Source: DATJLY01 sp963773665 | Lineage (GTDB): Bacteria; Pseudomonadota; Alphaproteobacteria; ATCC43930; CGMCC-115725 | DNA: 64,000 nt | Assembly: GCA_963773665.1 (NCBI GenBank) | Contig: CAVZBZ010000004.1 | Location: 372,001-436,000 of the forward strand | Direction of reading: 5' to 3' | Part shown: piece by piece, positions 46,578-55,211 of the stretch | Layout of the letters: each line of letters starts with the position of its first letter | Numbering within the stretch: position 1 is the first letter of the stretch | Made by a program: the position numbers and the translations under genes | The notes under the pieces: model-generated | What the model saw: the letters and a program-made list of their open reading frames with translations, nothing else | Told to the model about the DNA's origin: nothing | Databases searched by the model: none

Positions 46578-47226
46578 CCTCGACCAGCACGATGTGGAGG
46601 CGCCGCGGCCCGTGTGCGCCGAGCTCGAGTTTTTGGGCGATGTCGCCGGTGCGCGATGGACCCGTAATGAAATTGACGACGCGCGGCATGGCGCGCGCGG
46701 CCCGCAGCCGGTCCCACGCCTCCTCGTACGTGCCGACGATCTCGCCGGCGCGCAGCACGACGACGTGCGTCTCGGGCAGAAAATTGTTGCGCGTCGGGCT
46801 TTCGGGGCCCGAGACCAGCATCAAGGTGCCGGTCTCGGCGACCGCCGCGAAAGAGGCGGTGACGGACACCGCGTCGCCGTCCTCGGCAACGCCCCGCCGC
46901 ACCGCGAGCGCGGTCTCCTGCCACGGCAGAGCGTCGAGCTTCGGGTCTTCCGTCGCGACGATCCGCGCCGGCAGATTGCGCTCGGCGAGGTAGCGCGCGA
47001 TTTCGCGCGGCACATCGCCCGCCGCGCCGACGCGCGCCACGGTCGCGTCCGCCTCTTCCGCCATGGCGACGAAGAGCGCACGCCGTGCATCGGCATCGAG
47101 GTTTTTGGCGCGGGACGGCACGAGATTGCGCGGGTGGTTCTTGAGCCGCGCTTCCGCCTCCTCGCGATTGCCGGGTCCGACCGCGGCACGGATGCGGGCC
47201 AGAATTTCGCTGCGCGCGTCGCTCAT
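46567..47226 (-). CDS. lutC: LutC/YkgG-family L-lactate utilisation protein
   Basis: A 219-residue LUD-domain protein, third member of the LutABC complex that oxidises L-lactate to pyruvate. Seen: MSDARSEILARIRAAVGP, RNLPARIVATEDPKL, GDAVSVTASFAAVAETGTLM, TRNNFLPETHVVVL and VVNFITGPSRTGDIAQKLEL, which ends with the GPSRTADIE-type LUD signature. It shares an ATGA overlap with lutB upstream. Confidence 0.93.
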   Translation of the reverse strand: MSDARSEILARIRAAVGPGNREEAEARLKNHPRNLVPSRAKNLDADARRALFVAMAEEADATVARVGAAGDVPREIARYLAERNLPARIVATEDPKLDALPWQETALAVRRGVAEDGDAVSVTASFAAVAETGTLMLVSGPESPTRNNFLPETHVVVLRAGEIVGTYEEAWDRLRAARAMPRVVNFITGPSRTGDIAQKLELGAHGPRRLHIVLVEDGA

Positions 47227-48635
47227 CGCTTGTGCCACTGGCTCATGAAGCTTCGGCCCTCGGGCGCCGGCAGGTCGCGCACGCGCGTCCAGCCGCCGGC
47301 GAGCGGCAGCGCGCGGAAGCGCCCGCGTCCTCTCCCTGCCCAGCCGAGCGTGCGCGCCGCAAGAGAAGATGCGACGCGGTAGAGCGCCGGGCGCTTTGCC
47401 ACGAACGCCCAGGCCGCCAAGCCCCAGCGCGCCGCGCGCGGCGCGAGGCCGCCTTCGAACTCGCGCTCGCGCCAGTGCCGCATCAGGTTCGGCAGCGGGA
47501 TCTTCACCGGGCACACGCTCTCGCAGCGGCCGCAGAACGTCGAGGCGTTGGGCAGGTGCGCGGCTTCGGCAATGCCGATCAGCGTCGGCGTCAGCACCGC
47601 CCCCATCGGCCCCGGATAGACCCAGCCATAGGCATGCCCGCCGACCGCGCCATAGACCGGGCAATGGTTGAGGCATGCGCCGCACCGGATGCAGCGCAGC
47701 ATGTCCTGCATCTCGCCGCCCAGAAGCGCGCTCCGCCCATTGTCGAGGACGATGACGTGATAGGCCTCGGGCCCGTCCGGGTCCTGCGGCCGGCGCGGGC
47801 CGGTCGAGACGGTGGTGTAGGACGAGAATTCCTGCCCCGTGGCCGAGCGCGCGAGGAGCCGCAGCAAGAGCGTCGCGTCCTCGAGCGTCGGCACCACCTT
47901 CTCGATCGAGGCAAGCACGATGTGGACGCGCGGCAAGGTCTGGGTCAGGTCGCCGTTGCCCTCGTTGGTGACGATGATGGAGGAGCCGGTCTCGGCTACG
48001 AGGAAATTGGCGCCGGTGATGCCGACATCGGCGGCGAGAAAGCGCTGGCGCAGGATGGCACGCGCCTCGTCGAGCATCTGGCGCGGCTCGGCGAGGGAGC
48101 GCGCGGGATCGAGGCCGCGGTGGGTTGCGCGAAAGCTCTCGGCGACCTGCTCCTTCGCGAGATGGACGGCGGGCGCGATGATGTGGCTCGGCCCCTCGTG
48201 CCGGATCTGGATGATGTATTCGCCGAGATCGGTCTCGATCGGCGTGATGCCGGCCGCTTCCAGGTGGTCGTTGATCGCGATCTCCTCGCCGATCATCGAC
48301 TTGCCCTTGGTGACGGTGCGCGCGCCGGCGGCGCGGCAGATTTCGAGGACGCAGCGGCGCGCCTCGGCGGCATCGCGGCACCAATGAACTTGGCCGCCCG
48401 CTGCCGTGACGTTGCGTTCGAAAGTCTCGAGGTAAAAATCGAGATTTTGCAGCACGTGGTTCTTGAGGTTCTTGGCCTCCTCGCGCAGCGCCTCGAACTC
48501 GGGCAGCCGCGCCACGGCCTTGGCGCGGCGCGCGGCGAAGCCCTCGTGCATCATGGTCGCGAGCGAGGCTTGCAGCTGCGCATCGCCCAATGCGCGATGC
48601 GCGTTCGCCTTGAAGGTGCGGCTCGTCGCCTCCAT
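47223..48635 (-). CDS. lutB: LutB-family iron-sulfur protein
   Basis: A 470-residue subunit of the lactate-oxidising complex. The start MEATSRTFKANAHRALGDAQ is chosen because its ATG touches the lutA stop (TGATG); longer readings upstream have no typical sequence. The N-terminal LUD domain contains GKSMIGEEIAINDHLEAAGI and ITGANFLVAETGSSIIVTNE. The ferredoxin-like domain contains CIRCGACLNHCPVYG and CGRCESVCPVKIPLP, two CxxCxxCxxxCP sets for 4Fe-4S clusters. The C-terminus, LPAPEGRSFMSQWHKR, resembles the ...FR-W family end. Intact frame. Confidence 0.95.
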   Translation of the reverse strand: MEATSRTFKANAHRALGDAQLQASLATMMHEGFAARRAKAVARLPEFEALREEAKNLKNHVLQNLDFYLETFERNVTAAGGQVHWCRDAAEARRCVLEICRAAGARTVTKGKSMIGEEIAINDHLEAAGITPIETDLGEYIIQIRHEGPSHIIAPAVHLAKEQVAESFRATHRGLDPARSLAEPRQMLDEARAILRQRFLAADVGITGANFLVAETGSSIIVTNEGNGDLTQTLPRVHIVLASIEKVVPTLEDATLLLRLLARSATGQEFSSYTTVSTGPRRPQDPDGPEAYHVIVLDNGRSALLGGEMQDMLRCIRCGACLNHCPVYGAVGGHAYGWVYPGPMGAVLTPTLIGIAEAAHLPNASTFCGRCESVCPVKIPLPNLMRHWREREFEGGLAPRAARWGLAAWAFVAKRPALYRVASSLAARTLGWAGRGRGRFRALPLAGGWTRVRDLPAPEGRSFMSQWHKR

Positions 48636-49402
48636 CAGCGCTCCTTCGGCGCGCCGATGGGCGGCCCGTCGGTCATGCCCGCCAGCACTTCGGCGACATG
48701 GCGGACGCGCACCGCGCTGCCGCGGCGCGAGAGCTTCCCGGCCATGTTGAGCAGGCACCCCATGTCGCCCGCGAGCAGCGTGTCGGCGCCCGACGCTTCG
48801 ATGTCGGCCGCCTTGTCGCTCACCATGCGGTCGGAGATTTCCGCATACTTGACGCAGAACGTGCCGCCAAAACCGCAGCATATCTCCGGGCTCGCCATCT
48901 CCGTGAGCCGCAGCCCCGCGACGTGCGCAAGAAGCCGGCGCGGCTGCTCCTTGACGCCGAGCTCGCGCAGGCCCGAGCAGGCATCGTGATATGTCGCAAC
49001 GCCGTCATAGCGCGCACCGGTGCCATCGAAACCCCTCACGTCGGCGAGAAACGCCACGAGCTCGTGCGTCTTGGCGGCAAGCCGGCGCGCCGCTTCGCTC
49101 GTGACGGGATCGCCGGCGAAGAGCGCCGGGTAATGGTGCTTCAGCATGCCGCCGCACGAGCCCGACGGCACGACCACGTAATCATAGGGCTCGAAGGCGG
49201 CGATCACTTGGCGCGCGACCGACCTGGCGTCGGCGCGGTCGCCCGAGTTATAGGCCGGCTGGCCGCAGCAGGTCTGCGCGCGCGGCGCCTCGACCGTGCA
49301 GCCGGCCGCCTCGAGCAGCTTCACCGCGGCGAAGGCGACGCTCGGGCGGAACAGATCGACGAGACAGGTGACGAAGAGTCCGACGCGGACCGGCGCTGAC
49401 AT
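48635..49402 (-). CDS. lutA: LutA-family cysteine-rich protein
   Basis: A 255-residue protein with two CCG domains: CLVDLFRP with CCGQPAYNSGD, and YHDACSGLRELGV with CCGFGGTFCVKYAEIS. These cysteines bind iron-sulfur clusters and pass electrons, as in GlpC and heterodisulfide reductase. The ATG begins MSAPVRVGLFVTCLVDLFRP. It is the first gene of lutA-lutB-lutC, which lets cells grow on L-lactate. No LutR/GntR-type regulator gene is adjacent. Confidence 0.94.
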   Translation of the reverse strand: MSAPVRVGLFVTCLVDLFRPSVAFAAVKLLEAAGCTVEAPRAQTCCGQPAYNSGDRADARSVARQVIAAFEPYDYVVVPSGSCGGMLKHHYPALFAGDPVTSEAARRLAAKTHELVAFLADVRGFDGTGARYDGVATYHDACSGLRELGVKEQPRRLLAHVAGLRLTEMASPEICCGFGGTFCVKYAEISDRMVSDKAADIEASGADTLLAGDMGCLLNMAGKLSRRGSAVRVRHVAEVLAGMTDGPPIGAPKER

Positions 49403-49461
49403 CGGCCGCAGAATGGGCCTTCGCCCGAGGGTCGCGCAAGCCCGCGCGGTCGCGCGGCCTG

Positions 49462-49887
49462 CTAGTTGTTGACGATGCGCCAGCTGCCGTCCGGCTGGCG
49501 GCACGCCTTGCCGTAGCCCTGCTGCGTCTCGCCGCCGACATTGATGGTCTGCTGGAATTCGCGGCAATATTGCCCGCTCGGCGCCTGGTAATAGGCGCCG
49601 GGGGTGACCGTGCCGGACCCGTGCTGGCCCTGCCACGGCAGCGGCTGGTTCGGCTGGTTGCCTTCGAGCGCGGTCTGCATCGTGCGCGACATCGCGGCCT
49701 GATCGGCGGCGTCGAGCGATTGGCCGATGTGGCCGGCCGCCGCGGTCGTGGCACCCTTGCCGGCGCCGTGGCCGAACTGGATGGCGTCGGTCGTGTCGGT
49801 GCCGCCAGCCTGGCGCGGTTGCGCGCCGCCGCTATTGGCGCAGGCGCCGAGCATGGCGCAAAGCCCGAGCGCAACGAGTTTGAGCAC
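49462..49887 (-). CDS. Lipoprotein with surface-antigen (RT0821/Lpp0805-like) C-terminal domain
   Basis: A 141-residue protein starting at GTG. The signal VLKLVALGLCAMLGACANSG has lipobox LGAC. The C-terminal GQYCREFQQTINVGGETQQG and GKACRQPDGSWRIVN are hallmarks of the RT0821/Lpp0805 surface-protein family, including the paired cysteines. The glycine-zipper segment found in many relatives is missing; the middle is polar. Likely held in the outer membrane, function unknown. It follows the other small lipoprotein by 23 bases, so the two are probably cotranscribed. Confidence 0.85.
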   Translation of the reverse strand: MLKLVALGLCAMLGACANSGGAQPRQAGGTDTTDAIQFGHGAGKGATTAAAGHIGQSLDAADQAAMSRTMQTALEGNQPNQPLPWQGQHGSGTVTPGAYYQAPSGQYCREFQQTINVGGETQQGYGKACRQPDGSWRIVNN

Positions 49888-49910
49888 GGTCCTAGGAGCG
49901 CGCGTCGCGC

Positions 49911-50453
49911 CTACATCCCGGGCGGCCGCGGCGGATAGCCGGGCGGCGGCGGTGGCGGCGGATAGCCGGCCGGCGGTGGCGGCGCGACGACGGTGCCCGG
50001 CACGACATAGATGGGGGCGCCATAGACCGCGACATAGCCCGGCACCTGATCGCCGTGGGCGTACATGCACTGCTCGTAAGCGACATTGTATTGCTGCTGG
50101 ATGCCGAGCTGCGACCATTGCGAGCCGTTGGCGCCGTAGGCGGTCCCGACGAGCGCGCCCGATCCCGCGCCGATGGCCGCGCCGCGCCCGCCGCCGATCG
50201 CGGCGCCGAGGCCGGCGCCCAGCACCGTGCCCACCACGGCAGTGCCGACGGCCCTGTTGTTCGCCGCTTCCGCCTGGCCGGCGACGGCCTGGTTCGCCCA
50301 TCCGCGGCAGGACGCGTCCTCCGACTGGAAGATCTCGAACGGCTTGTTGGCTCCTGGCATGACCGCGACCGTGGGTCCCATCGGCGGCGAGGCACAAGCG
50401 CTCAGCATGGCGACGGCCGCCAATCCGGCTGCTGCTGTCCTAGGTTTTCTCAA
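49911..50453 (-). CDS. Glycine-zipper lipoprotein with proline-rich tail
   Basis: A 180-residue protein. The chosen TTG has GGAGAGG eight bases upstream and begins a lipoprotein signal ending VAMLSACASPP (lipobox LSAC); longer readings upstream are Arg-rich and unlike a signal. The middle holds a glycine zipper (VGTVLGAGLGAAIGGGRGAA) that can insert in or span a membrane. Then come QQYNVAYEQCMYAHGDQVPG, a motif common in this type of lipoprotein, and a tail of Pro and Tyr ending YPPRPPGM. Two cysteines outside the lipobox could bridge. The 243 bases upstream contain no gene; TATTAT near 50548 on the minus strand is a possible -10 element. Confidence 0.8.
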   Translation of the reverse strand: MRKPRTAAAGLAAVAMLSACASPPMGPTVAVMPGANKPFEIFQSEDASCRGWANQAVAGQAEAANNRAVGTAVVGTVLGAGLGAAIGGGRGAAIGAGSGALVGTAYGANGSQWSQLGIQQQYNVAYEQCMYAHGDQVPGYVAVYGAPIYVVPGTVVAPPPPAGYPPPPPPPGYPPRPPGM

Positions 50454-50696
50454 TGTGCCTCTCCGTGATGCTTGGTTGCCAAATAGATCGTCGATGCGCG
50501 TACGCCGGCCGTTCACGCCAGCCGCCCGCATATTTCTCGACGTACGGATAATAGCCCTTGGCATTGTCACAATAGTATCAACTCCGTGATCTTCGCGCCG
50601 CAGGCACGACAAAGGTCGCAGGTGGCACAGCCGGGCGCGACATAGACTCGCGCCGGTCACGAGCTTCAACCGGCCGGTTTACAAATCGCTGCCGAC

Positions 50697-51875
50697 CTAC
50701 CCGGAGGACGCCACTTTGGCCGCCCCCGGAGCAACCTCGCGCGGCAGCAATAGATAATAGGCGCCCTCGGCGCGCATCGTCCCCGCCCCGGCCTCGGCCG
50801 CCGCGCCGAAGCCCCAGAACAGATCGCCCCGCACCGGACCACGGATCGCGCCGCCGGTGTCCTGCGCCACGACGAGCCGGCGAATGGGCGTGCCGTCCTG
50901 CGCCGCGTCGAGCCACATCGGCGCGCCCAGGGGCAGAAAGGCCGGATCGACGGCAAGGCTCCGCCCGGCCGTCAGCACAGCCCCCTCGGTGCCCAAGGGC
51001 CCGCCGCCGGTCAATTCGCGGAAAAACACGTAGGCCGGGTTCTCGTCCATCAGCGACCGGGCCTCGCCCGGATGGGCGGCGAGCCAGTCTCGGATCGCGG
51101 CGAGCGAGACATCTTCCTTGGCCACCTCGCCGCGCTCGACGAGAAGCCGCCCGATCGGCACGTAGGGCCGGCCGTTCTGCCCGTCATAGCCAAGCTGGAC
51201 GAGCGTGCCGTCGGCAAGACGTACCCGGCCCGAGCCCTGGATCGACAGCACGAAGGCGTCGATCGCGCTGTCCACCCAGAGAAAAGCCAGCTTCATCCGG
51301 TCAAGCGCGCCGCGCTCGATCTCGGCGCGCGTCTCGTACGGGCGCAGGCTGCCGTTGACGACGCGCCCGGCGATGCGCTCGCCGCGCCAGTCGGGCCGGA
51401 ACTGGCCGAGATCGACCGCGACGAGATCGGGCGGGCGCTTCAGAAGCGGCGTCGTGAAGCGCCCGCCGGGCGCGCGCGCGCCGGTGAGCTCGGGCTCGAA
51501 ATACCCGGTAAAAAGCCCCTGATTCGCGCCGTTGTTGCCGACGCGCATCGGCACGAACTGCGCTTCGAAGAATTTTCGCGCCGCCGCATCCGAAACGGGG
51601 CCGAGTGCGACCGCCGCCGCGCATGGCGCGCGCCAATCGGCCGCTGTTCCGGCGATGCCGCCGGGTCCGACCGGTGCGCCGGGCGCAAGCTTTTCCAGAA
51701 TGGCGCAGGATTTGACGAAGGGACCGAGCGCCTGGGCCGTCTCGTCCGAACTCCAGCCGCCAAGATCGGCGAAGGAGGCAGGCTCGAGCGTCAGGCTGGG
51801 CGGCGGCGGCGGGCGCGGCGCGCACGCGGCAAGCGCGAGAAGAACGACCGCGGCCGCCGCCTTCGCTGCGGTCAC
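50697..51875 (-). CDS. mltA: Membrane-bound lytic murein transglycosylase A
   Basis: Cleaves the glycan strand of peptidoglycan to 1,6-anhydromuramyl products. A 392-residue lipoprotein with signal ALAACAPRP. The MltA domain reads GLFTGYFEPELTGAR, LAFLWVDSAIDAFVLSIQGS and RVRLADGTLVQLGYDGQNGR. The C-terminal 3D domain carries the catalytic aspartates in VVAQDTGGAIRGPVRGDLFW. Length is normal. The GTG start overlaps the Tim44 stop (GTGA). Tim44-mltA is a conserved pair in alphaproteobacteria, usually followed by Smr; here the Smr gene lies about 4 kb further down the same strand. Confidence 0.95.
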   Translation of the reverse strand: MTAAKAAAAVVLLALAACAPRPPPPPSLTLEPASFADLGGWSSDETAQALGPFVKSCAILEKLAPGAPVGPGGIAGTAADWRAPCAAAVALGPVSDAAARKFFEAQFVPMRVGNNGANQGLFTGYFEPELTGARAPGGRFTTPLLKRPPDLVAVDLGQFRPDWRGERIAGRVVNGSLRPYETRAEIERGALDRMKLAFLWVDSAIDAFVLSIQGSGRVRLADGTLVQLGYDGQNGRPYVPIGRLLVERGEVAKEDVSLAAIRDWLAAHPGEARSLMDENPAYVFFRELTGGGPLGTEGAVLTAGRSLAVDPAFLPLGAPMWLDAAQDGTPIRRLVVAQDTGGAIRGPVRGDLFWGFGAAAEAGAGTMRAEGAYYLLLPREVAPGAAKVASSG

Positions 51876-52537
51876 GGGCTCTTGGTTGCGACCAGCATCC
51901 AGTTGGGGTCGCGCGCGCGCAGCGAGCGGGCGAAGGTCCAGAAATCGATATGCTCGCTGACGCGCTCGGGATCGCCGTCGATCACTTTTCCGTCGGCGGC
52001 GCGGGTGACGTTGGTCTGATCGGTCACGAACTTGACCGTGACGAACCCGGTCGATCCCTCGACCGCGCTATCGACGATCTCGAACGATTTCACCGCCACG
52101 AGAGTCGTATGCATCGTATCCTTGGCGGCGCGGCGCGCGTCGATCGCGCCGGCGAAGCTTTGATTGACCTCCTTGCTGAGCAAGGGCTCGAGCGCCGCCT
52201 TGTCGCCCGCGGCAAAGGCGTTGACGACGATCTCGAAGGCGCTGCGCGCGCCTTGCAAAAATGCCGCGTCGGCAAAGCTCGGATCGGCCGCCTTGAGCGC
52301 GGCGGCAGGGCCGCCCGGCGCGGCCGCGCCGCCATTGGCCGCCAGGAGCCGCGGCGGCACTGCTTGTGCCGCCCCGGGTTGCGCGGGCGGCGCGGGCGGC
52401 GCGGGCGGCGGCTGGAACGGATCGCGGCGCTGCTCGAGCCCGGTGCGCCGGCCCAGCACGCTGCGCAGCCGGAACACCAGGAATCCCGCGATCGCGGCAA
52501 AGAGCAGGATGTCGATGAGCTGGTAGCCGCCGTCCAT
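51872..52537 (-). CDS. Tim44/TimA-like domain membrane protein
   Basis: A 221-residue protein with one N-terminal membrane span (LIDILLFAAIAGFLVFRLRS), a Pro/Ala-rich linker and a Tim44-like domain: SFADAAFLQGARSAFEIVVN, LEPLLSKEVNQSFAGAI and DFWTFARSLRARDPNWMLVA. The fold is shared with mitochondrial Tim44 and the ribosomal protein L45. In Caulobacter the relative TimA is a membrane protein of uncertain role. The gene diverges from secB, with 101 bases between. Confidence 0.93.
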   Translation of the reverse strand: MDGGYQLIDILLFAAIAGFLVFRLRSVLGRRTGLEQRRDPFQPPPAPPAPPAQPGAAQAVPPRLLAANGGAAAPGGPAAALKAADPSFADAAFLQGARSAFEIVVNAFAAGDKAALEPLLSKEVNQSFAGAIDARRAAKDTMHTTLVAVKSFEIVDSAVEGSTGFVTVKFVTDQTNVTRAADGKVIDGDPERVSEHIDFWTFARSLRARDPNWMLVATKSP

Positions 52538-52638
52538 GCGATGTCACATAGGCGCTTTTCCCCGCATCGGCAAGAAGCGGCGATTGTCACTCGTGTCGAT
52601 CCATGCTAGCGAGCGGCATCGGAGCGGGAGCTTGAGAC

Positions 52639-53130
52639 ATGGCGGAGACGACGAACGGCGGGACGACACCGCAGCCCGGCGCACAGCCGGCGCAACCGAC
52701 GGTGTTCATCAACGCGCAGTACGTTAAGGATTTGTCGTTCGAGAATCCGCGCGCGCCGCAAAGCCTGTTGCAGACGCAGCAGCAGCCCGAAGTACAGATC
52801 GGCGTCGACGTCAAGGCGCAGAACGTGGCGCCCGGCCTGTTCGAGGTACAGCTCACGATCCACGCTGACGCCAAGACCGGCACCGAGCGCGTCTTCCTCG
52901 TCGAGCTGGTCTATGCCGGCGTCGCGACGGTGCAGAACGTGCCGGACGCCGACATGGCGCGCATCCTTCTGGTCGAGACGCCGCGCCTGCTGTTTCCGTT
53001 CGCGCGCTCGATCATCGCCAATGCTACGCGCGAGGGCGGCTTCATGCCGCTGCTGCTGCGCCCCATCGATTTCGCCGATCTGCTGCGCCAGCAGCAGGAC
53101 CGCGCCAAGGGCCAGACCGCCGTCGCCTGA
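52639..53130 (+). CDS. secB: Protein-export chaperone SecB
   Basis: Tetrameric cytoplasmic chaperone that keeps precursors unfolded and passes them to SecA. The 163-residue protein has the family signatures INAQYVKDLSFENPRAPQSL, VKAQNVAPGLFEVQLTIHAD and ETPRLLFPFARSIIANATRE, with the client-binding face GGFMPLLLRPIDFADLL. A Gly/Pro/Gln-rich N-terminal arm is a common alphaproteobacterial variation. The gene is convergent with dnaQ, with four bases between stops. Its clients could include the large exported proteins of this window, which is inference. Confidence 0.97.
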   Translation: MAETTNGGTTPQPGAQPAQPTVFINAQYVKDLSFENPRAPQSLLQTQQQPEVQIGVDVKAQNVAPGLFEVQLTIHADAKTGTERVFLVELVYAGVATVQNVPDADMARILLVETPRLLFPFARSIIANATREGGFMPLLLRPIDFADLLRQQQDRAKGQTAVA

Positions 53131-53134
53131 CCGA

Positions 53135-53806
53135 TCAGCTGCCGTCGCGCCAGACCGGCTTGATGAGCTTTTCGACAAAGGCCGCGTGCGCGGCAAGCTC
53201 CTCGTGCGAGGGCGCGTGCGGGCGCGCGGCGCGGACCGGCCGCTCGAGCGTTCCGTCGCGTTCTCCGGCGAGGTCGGCGGCAAGGTCCAGCCCCGGCTGG
53301 CGGCCGCCCACGAGCTCGAGATAGACCGCGGCCAGAAGCTCGCAATCGAGCCGCGCGCCGTGCTTCTCGCGCGCCGAAAGATCGATCGCGAAGCGCCGGC
53401 ACAGCGCATCGAGGCTCGCCTGCGCGCCGGGATAGCGCCGCCGCGCCAGCGCCAGCGTGTCGGTGAAGCGGCACCCGATGGGCGCGCGCCCGAGCCGCTT
53501 CAGCTCGGCATTGAGGAACCTGAGATCGAACTCGGCATTGTGGATGACGAGCGGCCCCTCGCCGATGAAGTCCAGCAGCTCGTCGGCGACCGCGCCGAAC
53601 ACCGCGTGGCGCGCGAGAAACGCATCGTCGAGCCCGTGCACCAGAAGCGCTTCCGCCGGCATCATCCGCTCGGGATTTACATAACGGTGAAAGACGCTGC
53701 CGGTCGGCAGATGATTCATAAGCTCGATGCAGGCGACTTCGACGATGCGGTGGCCGGCATCGGCGTCAAGGCCCGTCGTTTCGGTGTCGAGCACGATCTC
53801 GCGCAT
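53135..53806 (-). CDS. dnaQ: DNA polymerase III epsilon subunit (3'-5' proofreading exonuclease)
   Basis: A 223-residue DEDDh exonuclease. Motif I is REIVLDTETTGLDADAGHRI, motif II VIHNAEFDLRFLNAEL, and motif III HGARLDCELLAAVYLELVGG with the histidine. The short C-terminal tail carries the region that binds the polymerase alpha subunit. Length is normal. The order coaE-dnaQ-secB is conserved near the origin in alphaproteobacteria; here a riboswitch-controlled transporter gene stands between coaE and dnaQ. Confidence 0.96.
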   Translation of the reverse strand: MREIVLDTETTGLDADAGHRIVEVACIELMNHLPTGSVFHRYVNPERMMPAEALLVHGLDDAFLARHAVFGAVADELLDFIGEGPLVIHNAEFDLRFLNAELKRLGRAPIGCRFTDTLALARRRYPGAQASLDALCRRFAIDLSAREKHGARLDCELLAAVYLELVGGRQPGLDLAADLAGERDGTLERPVRAARPHAPSHEELAAHAAFVEKLIKPVWRDGS

Positions 53807-53856
53807 CGGTTGAAGAGTCTAACGGTGTGCGAAACGCAGACGCAAGCGCATTCGGC

Positions 53857-54420
53857 TCACATCATGGCGGCGCGCGCGATGAAGATGACGCCGAGCACGC
53901 CGAACACGACCGCCGCGACGTAGTTCATCGCCCGGATCGGCAGGCGCCCCGACAGCGCGTCGCCGATGAAGACGGCGGGCACGTTGGCGATCAGCATGCC
54001 GGCGGTGGTGCCGGCGACGACTGCGACGAGATTGGGATACGCGGCCGCAAGCGCGAGTGTGGCGATCTGCGTCTTGTCGCCGATCTCGGCGAGGAAGAAC
54101 GCGCCGGCCGTCGCGAGGAACGCGCTCTTGTTGCTGACCTCGGGATTGCCGCGGAGCGTGTCGGCATGCAAGACCCACAGCGCCATCGCCACCATGCTCG
54201 CACCGACGAGCATATCCAAGACGCGCGGCGTCAAGAGCACGCCAAGCCACCGGCCAAGCGCGCCCGCAACGGCGTGGTTGGCGATCGTCGCGACGAAGAT
54301 GCCGGCGATGATCGGCCACGGCTTCCGGTAATGCGCCGCAAGCGCCAGCGACAAAAGCTGCGTGCGGTCGCCGATTTCGGCGATGGCGATCGAGGCGATG
54401 GCGACGACGAAGGCCTGCAC
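53857..54420 (-). CDS. Manganese exporter, UPF0016/GDT1 (TMEM165) family
   Basis: A 187-residue integral membrane protein of two homologous three-helix halves. Each half carries the ExGD(K/R)T ion-binding motif: IAIAEIGDRTQLLSLALA and FFLAEIGDKTQIATLALA. Bacterial members (for example MneA of Vibrio) export Mn2+; eukaryotic ones exchange Ca2+ or Mn2+ for protons. The GTG start has GGGGG nine bases upstream; a GTG 27 bases earlier is also in frame. Expression is expected to rise with Mn2+ through the riboswitch in its leader. The insertion between coaE and dnaQ suggests a mobile or lineage-specific placement. Intact frame. Confidence 0.92.
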   Translation of the reverse strand: MQAFVVAIASIAIAEIGDRTQLLSLALAAHYRKPWPIIAGIFVATIANHAVAGALGRWLGVLLTPRVLDMLVGASMVAMALWVLHADTLRGNPEVSNKSAFLATAGAFFLAEIGDKTQIATLALAAAYPNLVAVVAGTTAGMLIANVPAVFIGDALSGRLPIRAMNYVAAVVFGVLGVIFIARAAMM

Positions 54421-54479
54421 GCTGCGCTGCCCCCGAGATGTCGAGACCACGGCCGCCAATCCCCCGCTCGGTTCCGGAA

Positions 54480-54600
54480 GATCGCGCCGTTGGTCTCGCC
54501 ATACCCAAAGGGCCCCGTGCGCCATGGCTCTCGCCAGGCATGTTGACGCACGGCCCGGAAGCTCCGGGCGGCTACTCCCCAATCGGCCGGGGTTCTATCA
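54480..54600 (-). ncRNA. yybP-ykoY manganese riboswitch
   Basis: Read on the minus strand, the leader contains GGGGAGTAGCCGCC, then a GC hairpin (CCCGGAGCTTCCGGG), then GTGCGTCAACATGCC, and after a further hairpin (GCC..GGC, CGGGGCCC) GTATGGCGAGACCAACGG. These are the invariant blocks of the yybP-ykoY class in the correct order: GGGGAGUAGC, GCGUCAACAU and GGCGAGACC. Sequences outside them (GCCGATT and AACGGC) can form the P1 stem with one bulge. The element starts right after the coaE stop and ends about 60 bases before the UPF0016 start. The class senses Mn2+ and turns on Mn exporters. Whether control is on transcription or translation is not clear; no T-tract follows, which favours translation. 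Confidence 0.92.
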
Positions 54601-54607
54601 CGCGGGT

Positions 54608-55211
54608 CTAGGCCGCGCCATCGCTTTCGAGCGCGCGTACGACCCGGCGCAGGCTGCGCCACGTCAGGGCGCGGCCGAGCCCGCTCGGCACGAGAAAATC
54701 GGCGCGGCGCCGCTTTTCCCGGTCGCTCGCCTGCTGCGTCCGGATGAAGGCGAGGCGCGCCTCGGTCATGCCGGGGCGCTTCAGCACGCGCGCGCGCTGC
54801 ACGGCGGGCGGCGCCCATACCACGGCGACGGCATCGCAGCGCCGGTCGCCGCCGCTCTCGTAGAGCAGCGGCACGTCGAGCACGGCCAGCGGCCGCCGCC
54901 GCCGCCCGCGCGCGGCGCAGGAAACGCCGCTCGGACGCGGCGACCAGCGGATGCAGGATCGCCTCGAGCCGATGGAGTGCCACACGGTCGCCGAACACGC
55001 GCGCGCCAAGGACGCGCCGGTCGATGCCGCCGTCCGCGGCCACGACGCCCGGAAACGCCTTCGCCACCGCTTCGGCCGCAGCGCCGCCGGGCGCGAGGAA
55101 ATCATGCACGGCCGCGTCGGCATCGAATACCGGCACGCGCATGCGCCGCAACATCGCCGCCGCCGTGCTCTTGCCCATGCCGACCGAGCCGGTGAGGCCG
55201 AGGATCTTCAC
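54608..55211 (-). CDS. coaE: Dephospho-CoA kinase (one frameshift)
   Basis: Last step of coenzyme A synthesis: ATP-dependent phosphorylation of the 3'-hydroxyl of dephospho-CoA. The GTG overlaps the aroE stop (GTGA). The P loop is ILGLTGSVGMGKSTAAAML, then VPVFDADAAVHDFLAPGGAA and LEAILHPLVAASERRFL. A shift in a GGC run near 54900 precedes LAVLDVPLLYESGGDRRCD, which holds the DVPLL(Y/F)E motif, and LKRPGMTEARLAFIRTQQAS. The reconstructed length of about 200 residues is normal. The riboswitch leader begins directly after the stop. Confidence 0.94.
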
